From an uncultured Latescibacterota bacterium (GTDB lineage: Bacteria; Latescibacterota; UBA2968): DNA of 64,000 bases. Both the position numbers and the translations under genes were made by a program. Shown in pieces: positions 23,362 to 31,665 of the stretch (positions are counted from its first letter, which is position 1; each line of letters opens with the position of its first letter). The notes beneath the pieces were generated by a model. The model saw only the letters and a program-made list of their open reading frames with translations, was not told the DNA's origin and did not search any database. The DNA is taken from NCBI GenBank assembly GCA_951812755.1, contig OX638329.1, positions 186,001 through 250,000 of the forward strand. The letters run 5' to 3'.

Positions 23362-25251
23362 ATGTTAGACACGAAAGAACTGAACGAAAATCAGCAGATG
23401 GCAGTACAGTGGGACAAAGGACCTTTGCTCGTCCTTGCCGGACCTGGATCCGGAAAGACGTTTGTGCTGACGAGGCGTATTGCTCATTTGATCGACCGAG
23501 ACACTGCGGCCCGTTTTCGGGTTCTCGGACTCACCTTTACCACCAAAGCGGCGGACGAGATGCACACACGAGTGAAGCATTTTCTCGGAGCAAACACATC
23601 CCGTGCTCGTCTCACTACGTTTCATTCATTTTGCACGGAAGTATTGCGCCAACACGGGAGCCACCTGGGGCTAAAACCAGATTTTGAAATCCTCTCCCAA
23701 GATATGGATCGGCTTCCCGTGCTCAATGACGCTATTCGGGAGGCCGATGTACCCAATATGCCTTTGGTGAATGACCAGGGTATAATAAAGATGATTGATC
23801 ACCTCTTGCGAGAGGGTCACGATCCCGTTGCAGATACGCCGTTGCTCGGCAAGACGTGGGTTCGTCCAATTTATCACGCGTACTTAAACCTTCAGCTTCG
23901 ACACAATCACCTTGACTTCGGTTCTCTGCTCGTTTGCTGTTTGCGACTTTTTCGGGACCATCCCCGAATCGCAAAACACTACCAGATCGTTTACCCGTAT
24001 ATCTGCGTTGACGAATATCAAGACACGAACAAATGCCAGGATATGCTCCTGCGCGCACTCTGTCCAGGGACTAACGCCAACCTCTTCGTCGTTGCCGATG
24101 ACGACCAGATCATCTATCAGTGGAATGGTGCGAGTCCCGAACGTCTCGAGAAACTGCGGAGTGAATACAATATGCAGGTTATCCAATTGCCGGAGAGCTT
24201 CCGTTGCCCTCCAGAGGTCATTCGGTTGGCGAACGCTTTAATCCATTTCAATCAGAAACGGTCGCCAGACAAAAAGCCACTTACCTCAGTAGTAATGGAA
24301 CAGAGTTCTTCTGTAGTTTGCGCCCAGCACTTCCACAATGAATCCGCCGAGATGGACTGGGTTGCTCGTAACATTCGCGAGCGGAATCTTCCCCTCGGCG
24401 AATGCGTCGTTCTCGCACGCAACACCAAGCTCTTGCAAGTAGCCGCTACGTCATTGCAAAAAATGGGTCTTGCCCCGTATCGCAGCGAACGAAAGAGCGA
24501 GTTCGAATACCCGCTTTTGTGCTTCGTGCATTCGGCGTTGCGTCTGGCGAATGCGCCTCAGAACCACGAGCAGATCGGGCCGCTGTGTAAGGCATTCTAC
24601 GACTTGACGGACGTAAACGTGCGTGTGGATGATGCTGAGGCGGAGAGTGGTGTCAATGGCGGGTCCTTGCTACGGGGCTTTCTCGACGCCGCGCAAAGCA
24701 ACCCTATGATTTCGCCAGATTCGCAGCCCTTGCTGACCGCACTTGGAGATCAGCTCATTGAGCGACTTAAGTACCAGGAATTTGTCAGAGCGGTTTTCGC
24801 CTGGTCCAAAGGGCGTAATCAACCAGAGGGAATAGACAAGAACCACGACGAAGAAGCGCAAGAAATGAATGTCTGGCATCAACTGAGCCATGAGATCCGA
24901 CAACATTTTTCGGATCCCACACTGAGCCAGTTTCTTCAGGAGCTGGATTTGCATCCGAAGGTCCGTCCACCAAAACCGAACGAAGTCCAGTGTCTGACCA
25001 TTCATCAAGCCAAAGGTAAGGAGTTCCGGCATGTTTATCTTGTTGGTCTCGCTGAGGATCAGCTACCTTCCTATTATGCACGACAGAAGGGCAACGCAAG
25101 CCGAGAGATTGAGGAGGAACGCCGAAACTGCTTTGTGGCTATAACCCGCGCGCAATCCAGTCTTACCCTGACCTTTGCTGATCGCTACTTTGGTTGGCAA
25201 AAACAGCCATCGCGATTTCTATGCGAGATGGGCCTGCCAGTTTCGGCTTAA
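23362..25251 (+). CDS. gajB: GajB-like UvrD/Rep superfamily 1 helicase
   Basis: 629 residues from ATG at 23362; a GTG at 23356 would overlap the gajA stop. SF1A motifs: Q motif LNENQQMAV, Walker A GPGSGKT (27-33), Ia TFTTKAADEM, Walker B VDEYQDTN, III ADDDQIIYQWNGA, IV ESFRCP, V TIHQAKGKEF and VI FVAITRAQ. GajB of the type system is about 490 residues; this one is longer, closer to full-size PcrA-like helicases. It is co-transcribed with gajA with almost no gap. In Gabija the helicase senses or feeds DNA ends to GajA. Confidence 0.9.
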   Translation: MLDTKELNENQQMAVQWDKGPLLVLAGPGSGKTFVLTRRIAHLIDRDTAARFRVLGLTFTTKAADEMHTRVKHFLGANTSRARLTTFHSFCTEVLRQHGSHLGLKPDFEILSQDMDRLPVLNDAIREADVPNMPLVNDQGIIKMIDHLLREGHDPVADTPLLGKTWVRPIYHAYLNLQLRHNHLDFGSLLVCCLRLFRDHPRIAKHYQIVYPYICVDEYQDTNKCQDMLLRALCPGTNANLFVVADDDQIIYQWNGASPERLEKLRSEYNMQVIQLPESFRCPPEVIRLANALIHFNQKRSPDKKPLTSVVMEQSSSVVCAQHFHNESAEMDWVARNIRERNLPLGECVVLARNTKLLQVAATSLQKMGLAPYRSERKSEFEYPLLCFVHSALRLANAPQNHEQIGPLCKAFYDLTDVNVRVDDAEAESGVNGGSLLRGFLDAAQSNPMISPDSQPLLTALGDQLIERLKYQEFVRAVFAWSKGRNQPEGIDKNHDEEAQEMNVWHQLSHEIRQHFSDPTLSQFLQELDLHPKVRPPKPNEVQCLTIHQAKGKEFRHVYLVGLAEDQLPSYYARQKGNASREIEEERRNCFVAITRAQSSLTLTFADRYFGWQKQPSRFLCEMGLPVSA

Positions 25252-25412
25252 GAGATAATAAGTTTCTGTAATGAGAGAGAAGATCTGCAAGAATAGGGAA
25301 CTCCGAATTATGCTTGCGAGATTCACTGGACAGGATGGACGACGCGTCGTGATTGATGCGCTCAGGAACCAGCCCGTCATTGGCGAGAGCACCAAACTAG
25401 AAAGGAATTGCC

Positions 25413-25898
25413 ATGCTATACGACGATGACGATGACGATGATCATGACGATGATGACGATGATGATAACATAGAAACCATTGAGGGTGCTAAACCATGTC
25501 TAATTGACGAGCAACAGGCGAACGAATTGATCGAGGCAAATACCCAAGAGATGGAAGATATGGAGGACCTGCTAACTTCCACGCAAATTGCCGCCCTCGC
25601 TGGCCTCAATCACCACCAGGTTGTTCACGACTGGCTGAAGAAAGGGCATATAGTCGGATGGAAAAATGCCAAGCACGATTATGTCTTTCCTGCTGGACAA
25701 TTCGACAAACACGGACAGCCTATCAAAAGACTTGATCGTATTACCCAGCTATTCGATGACGCCTATGAAATGTGGTATTGGCTTACAGCACCAAACGACG
25801 CGCTTGATGGAGCGGAACCGCTTGCCCTTCTTCACAAAGGAGAAGTCGCCCGTGTTAAGGCTGCCGCTAAAGGATACCTCCAGGGTGACTTTGGATGA
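25413..25898 (+). CDS. Xre/MbcA/ParS-like (DUF2384) antitoxin with a poly-Asp N-terminus
   Basis: 161 residues, AGAAAGGA 6 nt before the ATG. Residues 4-18 are almost all Asp, encoded by GAT/GAC repeats (about 25422-25467). Residues ~52-95 read as a helix-turn-helix (TSTQIAALAGLNHHQVVHDW). The last ~60 residues (LFDDAYEMWYWLTAPNDALD, then GAEPLALLHKG) match the toxin-binding domain of MbcA/ParS/Xre antitoxins that pair with RES toxins. A short gene overlaps its stop by 4 bp (ATGA), as a toxin would. The acidic tail is unusual. Confidence 0.75.
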   Translation: MLYDDDDDDDHDDDDDDDNIETIEGAKPCLIDEQQANELIEANTQEMEDMEDLLTSTQIAALAGLNHHQVVHDWLKKGHIVGWKNAKHDYVFPAGQFDKHGQPIKRLDRITQLFDDAYEMWYWLTAPNDALDGAEPLALLHKGEVARVKAAAKGYLQGDFG

Positions 25899-26068
25899 TG
25901 GTCAGCTATGTCGATCTTATAGGGCGTATTGAAGCACAGATTCGCACGTTCCGGATTGCGTCGATGTTCCGTGTCATTAACCAACGCCACGCCGCCACAC
26001 CGATGACTCAACACGCCGATTTTTGGGACGCTCTAAACGACTATGGCATTACGTTGACAATACCATAA
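25895..26068 (+). CDS. Short partner gene of the ParS-like antitoxin (possible truncated RES toxin)
   Basis: 57 residues, overlapping the antitoxin by ATGA. The middle, ASMFRVINQRHAATPM, resembles the start of RES-domain toxins (LFRV....A.TP), but the rest (TQHADFWDALNDYGITLTIP) does not continue as a RES domain, and full RES proteins are about 150-230 residues. It may be a truncated toxin or a different small protein. It is followed by a terminator hairpin at 26111. Confidence 0.5.
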   Translation: MMVSYVDLIGRIEAQIRTFRIASMFRVINQRHAATPMTQHADFWDALNDYGITLTIP

Positions 26069-26110
26069 GCCTGGCGTGCCTGATGGAGCCAGATATTTTC
26101 AAACAATACA

Positions 26111-26144
26111 AAAGCCCGTTGATCATTACCGATCGACGGGCTTT
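26111..26144 (+). terminator. Terminator-like hairpin after the ParS-like module
   Basis: Arms AAAGCCCGTTGATC (26111-26124) and GATCGACGGGCTTT (26131-26144), 14 bp with one wobble, loop ATTACC. The T tract is short in both directions, so strength is uncertain. Confidence 0.65.
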
Positions 26145-26255
26145 CTCTCATCGCACTGCCACTGCGTGGGTGATATGCAAAATCGGGCTTGATAAATTCG
26201 ATTCTCAATGTACCTTCATTGTCTCTACTATCCCACGAATACTGAGGACACTTTA

Positions 26256-26843
26256 ATGGCTGGCAAACAGAATTATGGAGAACGCTGGGACGCGGATTCA
26301 ATGATCAAAAACGCGAAGGCGTTGCAGCGTGTAGTGAAGGAATTGGAAAAGAACAAGCCCAAACCCTCCCCATCGGACGGGTGGGGCAAATGGGATAGAG
26401 GAACAGAGGACCAATTACTCTTCATGGGCAGGCTTTTGGCGGTTCCCAATCTATTGTCGCTTGCGACAGAGATCGCGCTGAAGGCCTGGCAGTGCCGGGA
26501 ACAACTAAAGGCTCCTGAACGTACTCATGACTTGCTGAGATTATTCCACAGCTTGGAACAGGATACGCAAGAGATGCTGGAAGCAAGGATGCGGAAAGTG
26601 AGCCCAGACTCGGTGTGGGCAGACGCACTGAGGATGCAAAACTTGAGCCCGCTCGAACAAGAAATATTGGGAGGAAAGATGCATCCCCTTCGTGACGTTC
26701 TGCGTTCACACAGTGACGCGTACGAGCACTGGAGGTACCTCTACGAGAGACCTTCGGCTCACTTTGAGACAGCTGAAATCGACCGGGCACTAACGGTGAT
26801 AATCGACGCCTACGAGAAAAGGTGGCCCATGTCACGATTTTAA
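26256..26843 (+). CDS. HEPN-like helical protein
   Basis: 195 residues from ATG at 26256 (GAGGA 8 nt upstream). The central part, LSLATEIALKAWQCREQLK, then RTHDLLRLFHSLEQDTQ, follows the HEPN pattern in which a helix ending in a lysine-rich loop leads to 'HDL..L' and a second helix. An R-x4-6-H catalytic motif was not clearly seen (REQLKAPERTH could provide one). HEPN proteins in such islands are often RNase toxins or tRNA-binding scaffolds; here no antitoxin is adjacent. It ends as the two-component remnant begins on the other strand. Confidence 0.5.
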   Translation: MAGKQNYGERWDADSMIKNAKALQRVVKELEKNKPKPSPSDGWGKWDRGTEDQLLFMGRLLAVPNLLSLATEIALKAWQCREQLKAPERTHDLLRLFHSLEQDTQEMLEARMRKVSPDSVWADALRMQNLSPLEQEILGGKMHPLRDVLRSHSDAYEHWRYLYERPSAHFETAEIDRALTVIIDAYEKRWPMSRF

Positions 26844-27028
26844 TGGGGACAACGGCTTCGCTTGAAGGGAAGTTGCCGGATCGTTTCATCCACCCCTACC
26901 CCATTATCCTCCACCTCGATAACAACCGCATCGTTCTCAGCCTGATCTAAAACTCCCTTCCTTTACCGCCGCAACCACGCGCACATCCACAAAAGAGACA
27001 TTCTGCCTCAATGGTCGTAACACCTGCC
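26841..27028 (-). pseudogene. Remnants of a sigma-54 activator and a histidine kinase
   Basis: On the minus strand 27028-26943 reads QVLRPLRQNVSFVDVRVVAA, then KEGSFRSG and stop, which matches the end of a sigma-54 AAA+ domain (VLRPL...VDVRVVAAT...EGSFR). The next stretch, in another frame, reads VVIEVEDNGVGVDETIRQ, the N-box/G1 region of a histidine kinase ATPase. Both are too short and shifted to be functional. The rest of the gap to lon (27029-27294) holds repeats only. Confidence 0.45.
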
Positions 27029-27175
27029 ATTATGACTGGAATCGGGTAGCAAAATCGGCATTCCTCGGATTAAATATTGGAACCAAAATTGGTATCTGTT
27101 TGTAAATAAAGTAATTAGCTGAATTCGTGTTTTCAGGCACGGATATTGCTTGAAAAATGGTATAACAAAAACCTT

Positions 27176-27270
27176 CTGGATCGCGGCTTACACCCTGCCG
27201 CGATGACGGCTTTCAAGTACAGCACCTGATTTGCTGACGGCTGATAGCTGACGGCTGATAGCTGATAGCT
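27176..27270. repeat. Intergenic repeat module and short tandem repeats upstream of lon
   Basis: 27176-27207 reads CTGGATCGCGGCTTACA, then CCCTGCCGCGATGAC; near-copies lie at 29734-29765 and, reversed, at 47825-47856. The GCGGC...GCCGC parts pair as a hairpin. 27233-27270 is a tandem mix of GCTGACGGCTGATAGCTG units. Both are outside genes. Confidence 0.7.
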
Positions 27271-27294
27271 AATTATTCCAAGGAGCATATAATC

Positions 27295-29697
27295 ATGGCA
27301 GATGACAAACCCCTCACAAGCGTAAACGCAATCGAAGCGTATAGCATCCCATCTGAATTACCCATGCTGGTGACATCAGACGTGGTGATCTATCCCCTGA
27401 TGGCTGCCCCCTTGCTGTTGGAAGACGAACGCGCAGTAAAAGCCGCGCAAGCGGCAATAGACGCCGGGCACAAGGTACTCGCCATCTTTGGAGAACTGGA
27501 AGAAAGCGATACCGAAGAAGACATCCGCCGAGAGTCCCTATATCCCGTAGGCACTGCAATCTACATTGCGCGATCAGCGGAAATGCCCGATGGCCGCATG
27601 CAAGTACTCGTACAGGGCATGGCGCGGCTCGCACTCGTAGATGTGTTGCAATCGCAACCTTTTCCCATAGCGCAAATTGAGAAGGTAGCGTCAGACATAG
27701 AACACAATACAGAACTGGAAGCCCTCGCGCGAAATATATTCGGCCAGTTCAAAAAAGCCGTGGCACTCGCCCCCAATGTACCCAGAGAAGTCGGGGAAGC
27801 CTTAGACGCCCTCTCAGAAATATCCCACAAAGCAGACTTCATCGCCTCACAACTCAACGTGGATTTTGAAGAGCAACAAAAAATACTAACCGAGCACAAT
27901 CTGTACCGACGATTGGAAGCCATCAATCAATGCTTAAATCGCGAAGTCGAAATTTTGGAACTGCGGGAAAAAATCAGTTCGGAAGCCGCGGGAACCATGG
28001 AAGATGCACAAAAAGAATATTTTTTGCGCCAGCAACTGCGGGCAATTCAAGATGAACTGGGCGAAGGAGAGGACATCGGCGCCGAAATCGAAGAACTGCG
28101 CGAAAAGATCGAAGCCGCTGGCATGTCCAAAGAGGCAAAAACAGAAGCCGAGCGCGAACTAAAACGCATGGCGCGCATGCCCGAAGCCTCTGCCGAATAC
28201 ACCGTATCGCGCACCTATCTGGACTGGCTCGTCGAACTCCCGTGGAACAAAAAGACAAGCGATCAACTGGACATCAAAGAAGCCGAGCGCGTATTGAACG
28301 CAGACCACTATGGATTGGAAAAGCCCAAAGAGCGCATCCTGGAGTACCTGTCCGTGCGCCACTTAAAAGACGACATGCGCGGGCCTATTTTGTTGCTCGT
28401 CGGACCCCCGGGCACGGGCAAAACATCACTGGGCAAATCCATAGCACGAGCACTCGGCCGCGAATTTGTCAGAATGTCATTGGGCGGCATCCGCGACGAA
28501 TCGGAAATTCGAGGACACCGCCGCACCTACATCGGCGCATTGCCCGGACGCATCATACAGGGATTGCGACGCGCAGGCACTAAAAACCCCGTATTTATGC
28601 TGGATGAAATCGACAAACTCGGCGCAGACTTTCGCGGCGACCCCTCCGCAGCACTGCTGGAAGTCCTGGACCCGGCGCAAAACAACACCTTTGTGGATCA
28701 CTACCTCGACGTCGCCTTTGACCTCTCAGAGGTCTTATTCCTCGCCACCGCCAACTCGCTCCATACAATACCACCGGCACTGATGGACCGAATGGAAGTA
28801 TTGGAAGTCTCGGGATATACCGAAGCCGAAAAGCTGGAGATCGCGCGTCGGTACCTGGTGAAACGGCAAATTCCAGAACACGGATTGTCCCCCAAAAAAG
28901 CATCCTTCGACAAAGACGCCCTGCAAGAAGTAATTCAGCACTACACCCGCGAGGCTGGGGTGCGAAATCTGGAGCGCGAAATCGCAACCGTAGCGCGCAA
29001 GGTCGCGCGCAAATTTGCCCAGGGTCGCAAGCGGCGCGTACACATCCATCAAAAAAACATCGCCGAATATCTGGGACCGCAAAAATTCCGCCACGAAGTA
29101 GCCGAAGAAGACCACGAAGTGGGAGTCGCCGCCGGACTGGCCGTAACATCTACTGGTGGTGATGTATTATTTGTCGAAGCAACAGTCGTACCCGGTAAAG
29201 GCGAGTTAAATCTAACCGGGCAGGTTGGCGACGTAATGAAGGAATCTGCTCATGCGGCCATGACCTATGTCCGCTCGCGCTGGCATGAACTGGGGCTAAA
29301 CGCGCAGTTTAATGAAAAGAGAGATGTACACGTTCACGTACCCGCAGGTGCCGTACCCAAGGATGGTCCCTCAGCAGGCATTACCATGGCGACCGTACTC
29401 GCATCGGTATTTACCAATCGGCCTATCCGAAAAGACGTGGCAATGACAGGCGAAATTACACTGCGCGGCAAAGTACTGCCCATCGGCGGCGTGCGCGATA
29501 AAGTCCTATCAGCACACCGCGCAGGTGTAAAAACCGTGATCTTACCCGAAGACAACCGCAAAGACGCACACGAAATCCCCGACACAGCGCGCAAAGACAT
29601 AAGGCTGGTATTTGCATCGCACATGGATCAAGTCCTGGAAACCGCCCTCATGAAACGCCCCCGCAAGCCAATGGTCGATGTGTTTAGTGTGAATTGA
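27295..29697 (+). CDS. lon: ATP-dependent protease Lon
   Basis: 800 residues, AAGGAG 9 nt before the ATG. The N-terminal LON substrate domain (ELPMLVTSDVVIYPLMAAP) is followed by a coiled linker, the AAA+ module with Walker A GPPGTGKT (370-377) and Walker B FMLDEIDK, and the C-terminal serine protease domain. Ser693 in KDGPSAG and Lys736 in GGVRDK form the catalytic dyad with the same 43-residue spacing as E. coli Lon. Cytoplasmic quality-control protease that also degrades many antitoxins, which is of interest next to so many toxin-antitoxin modules. No heat-shock operator was recognised upstream. Confidence 0.97.
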   Translation: MADDKPLTSVNAIEAYSIPSELPMLVTSDVVIYPLMAAPLLLEDERAVKAAQAAIDAGHKVLAIFGELEESDTEEDIRRESLYPVGTAIYIARSAEMPDGRMQVLVQGMARLALVDVLQSQPFPIAQIEKVASDIEHNTELEALARNIFGQFKKAVALAPNVPREVGEALDALSEISHKADFIASQLNVDFEEQQKILTEHNLYRRLEAINQCLNREVEILELREKISSEAAGTMEDAQKEYFLRQQLRAIQDELGEGEDIGAEIEELREKIEAAGMSKEAKTEAERELKRMARMPEASAEYTVSRTYLDWLVELPWNKKTSDQLDIKEAERVLNADHYGLEKPKERILEYLSVRHLKDDMRGPILLLVGPPGTGKTSLGKSIARALGREFVRMSLGGIRDESEIRGHRRTYIGALPGRIIQGLRRAGTKNPVFMLDEIDKLGADFRGDPSAALLEVLDPAQNNTFVDHYLDVAFDLSEVLFLATANSLHTIPPALMDRMEVLEVSGYTEAEKLEIARRYLVKRQIPEHGLSPKKASFDKDALQEVIQHYTREAGVRNLEREIATVARKVARKFAQGRKRRVHIHQKNIAEYLGPQKFRHEVAEEDHEVGVAAGLAVTSTGGDVLFVEATVVPGKGELNLTGQVGDVMKESAHAAMTYVRSRWHELGLNAQFNEKRDVHVHVPAGAVPKDGPSAGITMATVLASVFTNRPIRKDVAMTGEITLRGKVLPIGGVRDKVLSAHRAGVKTVILPEDNRKDAHEIPDTARKDIRLVFASHMDQVLETALMKRPRKPMVDVFSVN

Positions 29698-29733
29698 GAC
29701 GTATCCCGACCACGGGCGACCACCCAACACCCT

Positions 29734-29765
29734 CTGGATTGCGGCTTTAAGCATGCCGCAATGAC
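29734..29765. repeat. Copy of the CTGGAT-GCGGC intergenic module
   Basis: Near-copy of 27176-27207, with GCGGC/GCCGC compensating changes (TTGCGGC with GCCGCAA), so the hairpin is kept. It lies between convergent lon and coaD. Confidence 0.7.
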
Positions 29766-29828
29766 AATCGTCACTCCTGCGCAGGCAGGACTCCAGAAGG
29801 GGTACCTCTCATTTCTCACTTGCTTCTC

Positions 29829-30320
29829 TCACGTCTCAAAATACTCGACAAATTTCTCAAAAACAGGTTCCGGAACATAGCGCTTCACAACATCTTGCCA
29901 GCCATCGGGACCCACCAGACCTTTGATAAAACTGGAACTAATTTCAGCAATCTCTCGCGGGGGCATCAAAAAGATCGTAGTAATCGTATCGTCCAGATCG
30001 CTATTGATATAGCGCATCCTGCGTTCAAATTCATAGTCGCTCTGCGTGCGAATACCCCGCACAATATAACCTGCTCCAATGCCGCGCGCGTAATTGACCA
30101 GGAACTGATTTTCGTAACTGGAAACAATCACATTATCGAACTGCGACGTGGTTTCACAGAGCAAATCCAGCCTTTCCTCAAGTAAAAACGTATAGTCTTT
30201 GTCCGGATTGATCCCAATAGCCACAACGAGCTGATCGAAAAGCTCCGCAGCCTCCTGAATAACCCACAGGTGGCCGTGAGTAACGGGATCAAAGCTGGCG
30301 GCATAAACGGCTTTTTTCAT
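29829..30320 (-). CDS. coaD: Pantetheine-phosphate adenylyltransferase
   Basis: 163 residues, AGGAGG 6 nt before the ATG. The nucleotidylyltransferase motif is [13 protein letters not shown] with T/HxGH; further CoaD motifs are [12 protein letters not shown] and SSSFIKGL. It makes dephospho-CoA from 4'-phosphopantetheine and ATP, the fourth step of CoA synthesis. Length matches the family (about 160). It is alone, convergent with lon; the sulfatase operon ends 44 bp upstream of its start. Confidence 0.93.
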   Translation of the reverse strand: MKKAVYAASFDPVTHGHLWVIQEAAELFDQLVVAIGINPDKDYTFLLEERLDLLCETTSQFDNVIVSSYENQFLVNYARGIGAGYIVRGIRTQSDYEFERRMRYINSDLDDTITTIFLMPPREIAEISSSFIKGLVGPDGWQDVVKRYVPEPVFEKFVEYFET

Positions 30321-30364
30321 CGTTTTCCTCCTGAAATACTCGAATCAGGTCAATTGCCATGGGG

Positions 30365-31660
30365 TCATGCCTCGTTGAGAACGGAAAGATACCAGTCGAT
30401 ATACTCGCGATAGACATTGCTCAGGCTGTCGAGATCGATTTCTGGTTCGGGATACATTTCAATTTGGGATATGTACTCGCGAAAATGTGTCCGGTGGCGC
30501 GCGACAATATCTTTACAGTGCGCTTCATCGGCGAGGTCTTGCGTTTCCAGCGGATCGTTTTGAAGGTCGTAGAGGCGCGTGTTATCCCGTTCAATAATGC
30601 TTTTGTAACGCGCATCGCGCACGGCAACCGATAGCCGACCAATAGAAGTTTCGCCGATGACGTAGGTGCGCCACGAGGCATCGCGCCGTTCAAAAATGGG
30701 ACGCCATGAACGCGCAACAGTGGTCTTGGGCAAGGGCGGTGCGCCAGCATAGTCGCATATCGTAGCGGGAATATCGACACCAGAGATGAGGTGCTCGGCA
30801 TCCCGCACACCTTCGGGAATACGCCCGGGCCACCACGCAATGGTGGGAACGCGAAAAGCTTCTTCTTCGAGAAAGCCCTTGCTGGTATTGCTGTGAAAGC
30901 CGAGGCCATCGCCGTGGTCAGAGGCAAAGATGACGAGGGTGTTGTCAGCGTAAGGCGATGCGCGAAGAGCGTGCATAACGCGCCCGACTTCGGCATCGAC
31001 CATTTCGACCATGCGGTAATACTGATAAATGTAATACCGCCAATCGCGGCGCGACCACTGGCGAGTACTGGGCCGACCGCGCTGAGCGTATTCGTCGTCG
31101 AAATTGCCCGGAAGAGGCGGGAGATCGCCCTCAATTTTCGATGCAAAAGCGTATTTGCCCGGACCGCCGTGGGACATGGCGGGAAAGCAACAGTCGTGCG
31201 GGTTGAGAAATCCAACGCTTAAAAAGAAGGGTTTATCAGACGTGCGATTTTTCAGATAGGCGACGGCTGATCGAGCGACATTGCCATCGTTGAGTTCGCC
31301 CATGCCGTGCTGGGGTTGCAACACGTCAAAGCTCGCGTGCAAATCGCGGCCTGTGACGTGCCATTTGCCCGTGTACACACACTCATAGTCTTCGCGGCGC
31401 AGCCACTGGCCGAGGTCCGGGATACTGGGGTCAATGGGATAGGAATTGACGACGACACCGTGTTCTTTGGACATGCGCCCCGTGTACCAACACGCGCGCG
31501 ATGGACAACACTGGGGCATGGCGCAGTAGGCATTGGTGAAGGTATAGCCTTCGCGCACGAGTTCGTCAATAGCAGGTGTGTGTACGTATTCGCAGCCGAG
31601 CGCAGAGATCGCATCGGCGTGCATCTGATCGACGTGTATAAAAAGAATATTGGGTTTCAT
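30365..31660 (-). CDS. Sulfatase (formylglycine-dependent, arylsulfatase family)
   Basis: 431 residues from ATG at 31660 (an in-frame GTG at 31666 has poor spacing to AGGA). PNILFIHVDQMHADAI opens the fold with a metal-binding Asp. The motif CCPSR contains the cysteine converted to formylglycine (Cys51 in this numbering), followed by ACWYTGR. Further metal ligands lie in IFASDHGDGLGFH. No signal peptide was seen, so it may act in the cytoplasm or be exported another way. It is the last gene of the heparinase-PhoD-sulfatase operon, 5 bp after the PhoD stop. Confidence 0.93.
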   Translation of the reverse strand: MKPNILFIHVDQMHADAISALGCEYVHTPAIDELVREGYTFTNAYCAMPQCCPSRACWYTGRMSKEHGVVVNSYPIDPSIPDLGQWLRREDYECVYTGKWHVTGRDLHASFDVLQPQHGMGELNDGNVARSAVAYLKNRTSDKPFFLSVGFLNPHDCCFPAMSHGGPGKYAFASKIEGDLPPLPGNFDDEYAQRGRPSTRQWSRRDWRYYIYQYYRMVEMVDAEVGRVMHALRASPYADNTLVIFASDHGDGLGFHSNTSKGFLEEEAFRVPTIAWWPGRIPEGVRDAEHLISGVDIPATICDYAGAPPLPKTTVARSWRPIFERRDASWRTYVIGETSIGRLSVAVRDARYKSIIERDNTRLYDLQNDPLETQDLADEAHCKDIVARHRTHFREYISQIEMYPEPEIDLDSLSNVYREYIDWYLSVLNEA

Positions 31661-31665
31661 AAGCA

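Noticed and set aside
25422-25467. Sequencing artefact in the GAT/GAC run
   Set aside because: The run keeps the frame between a good ribosome site and a folded domain, so it is accepted as coding, though its exact length could be wrong.
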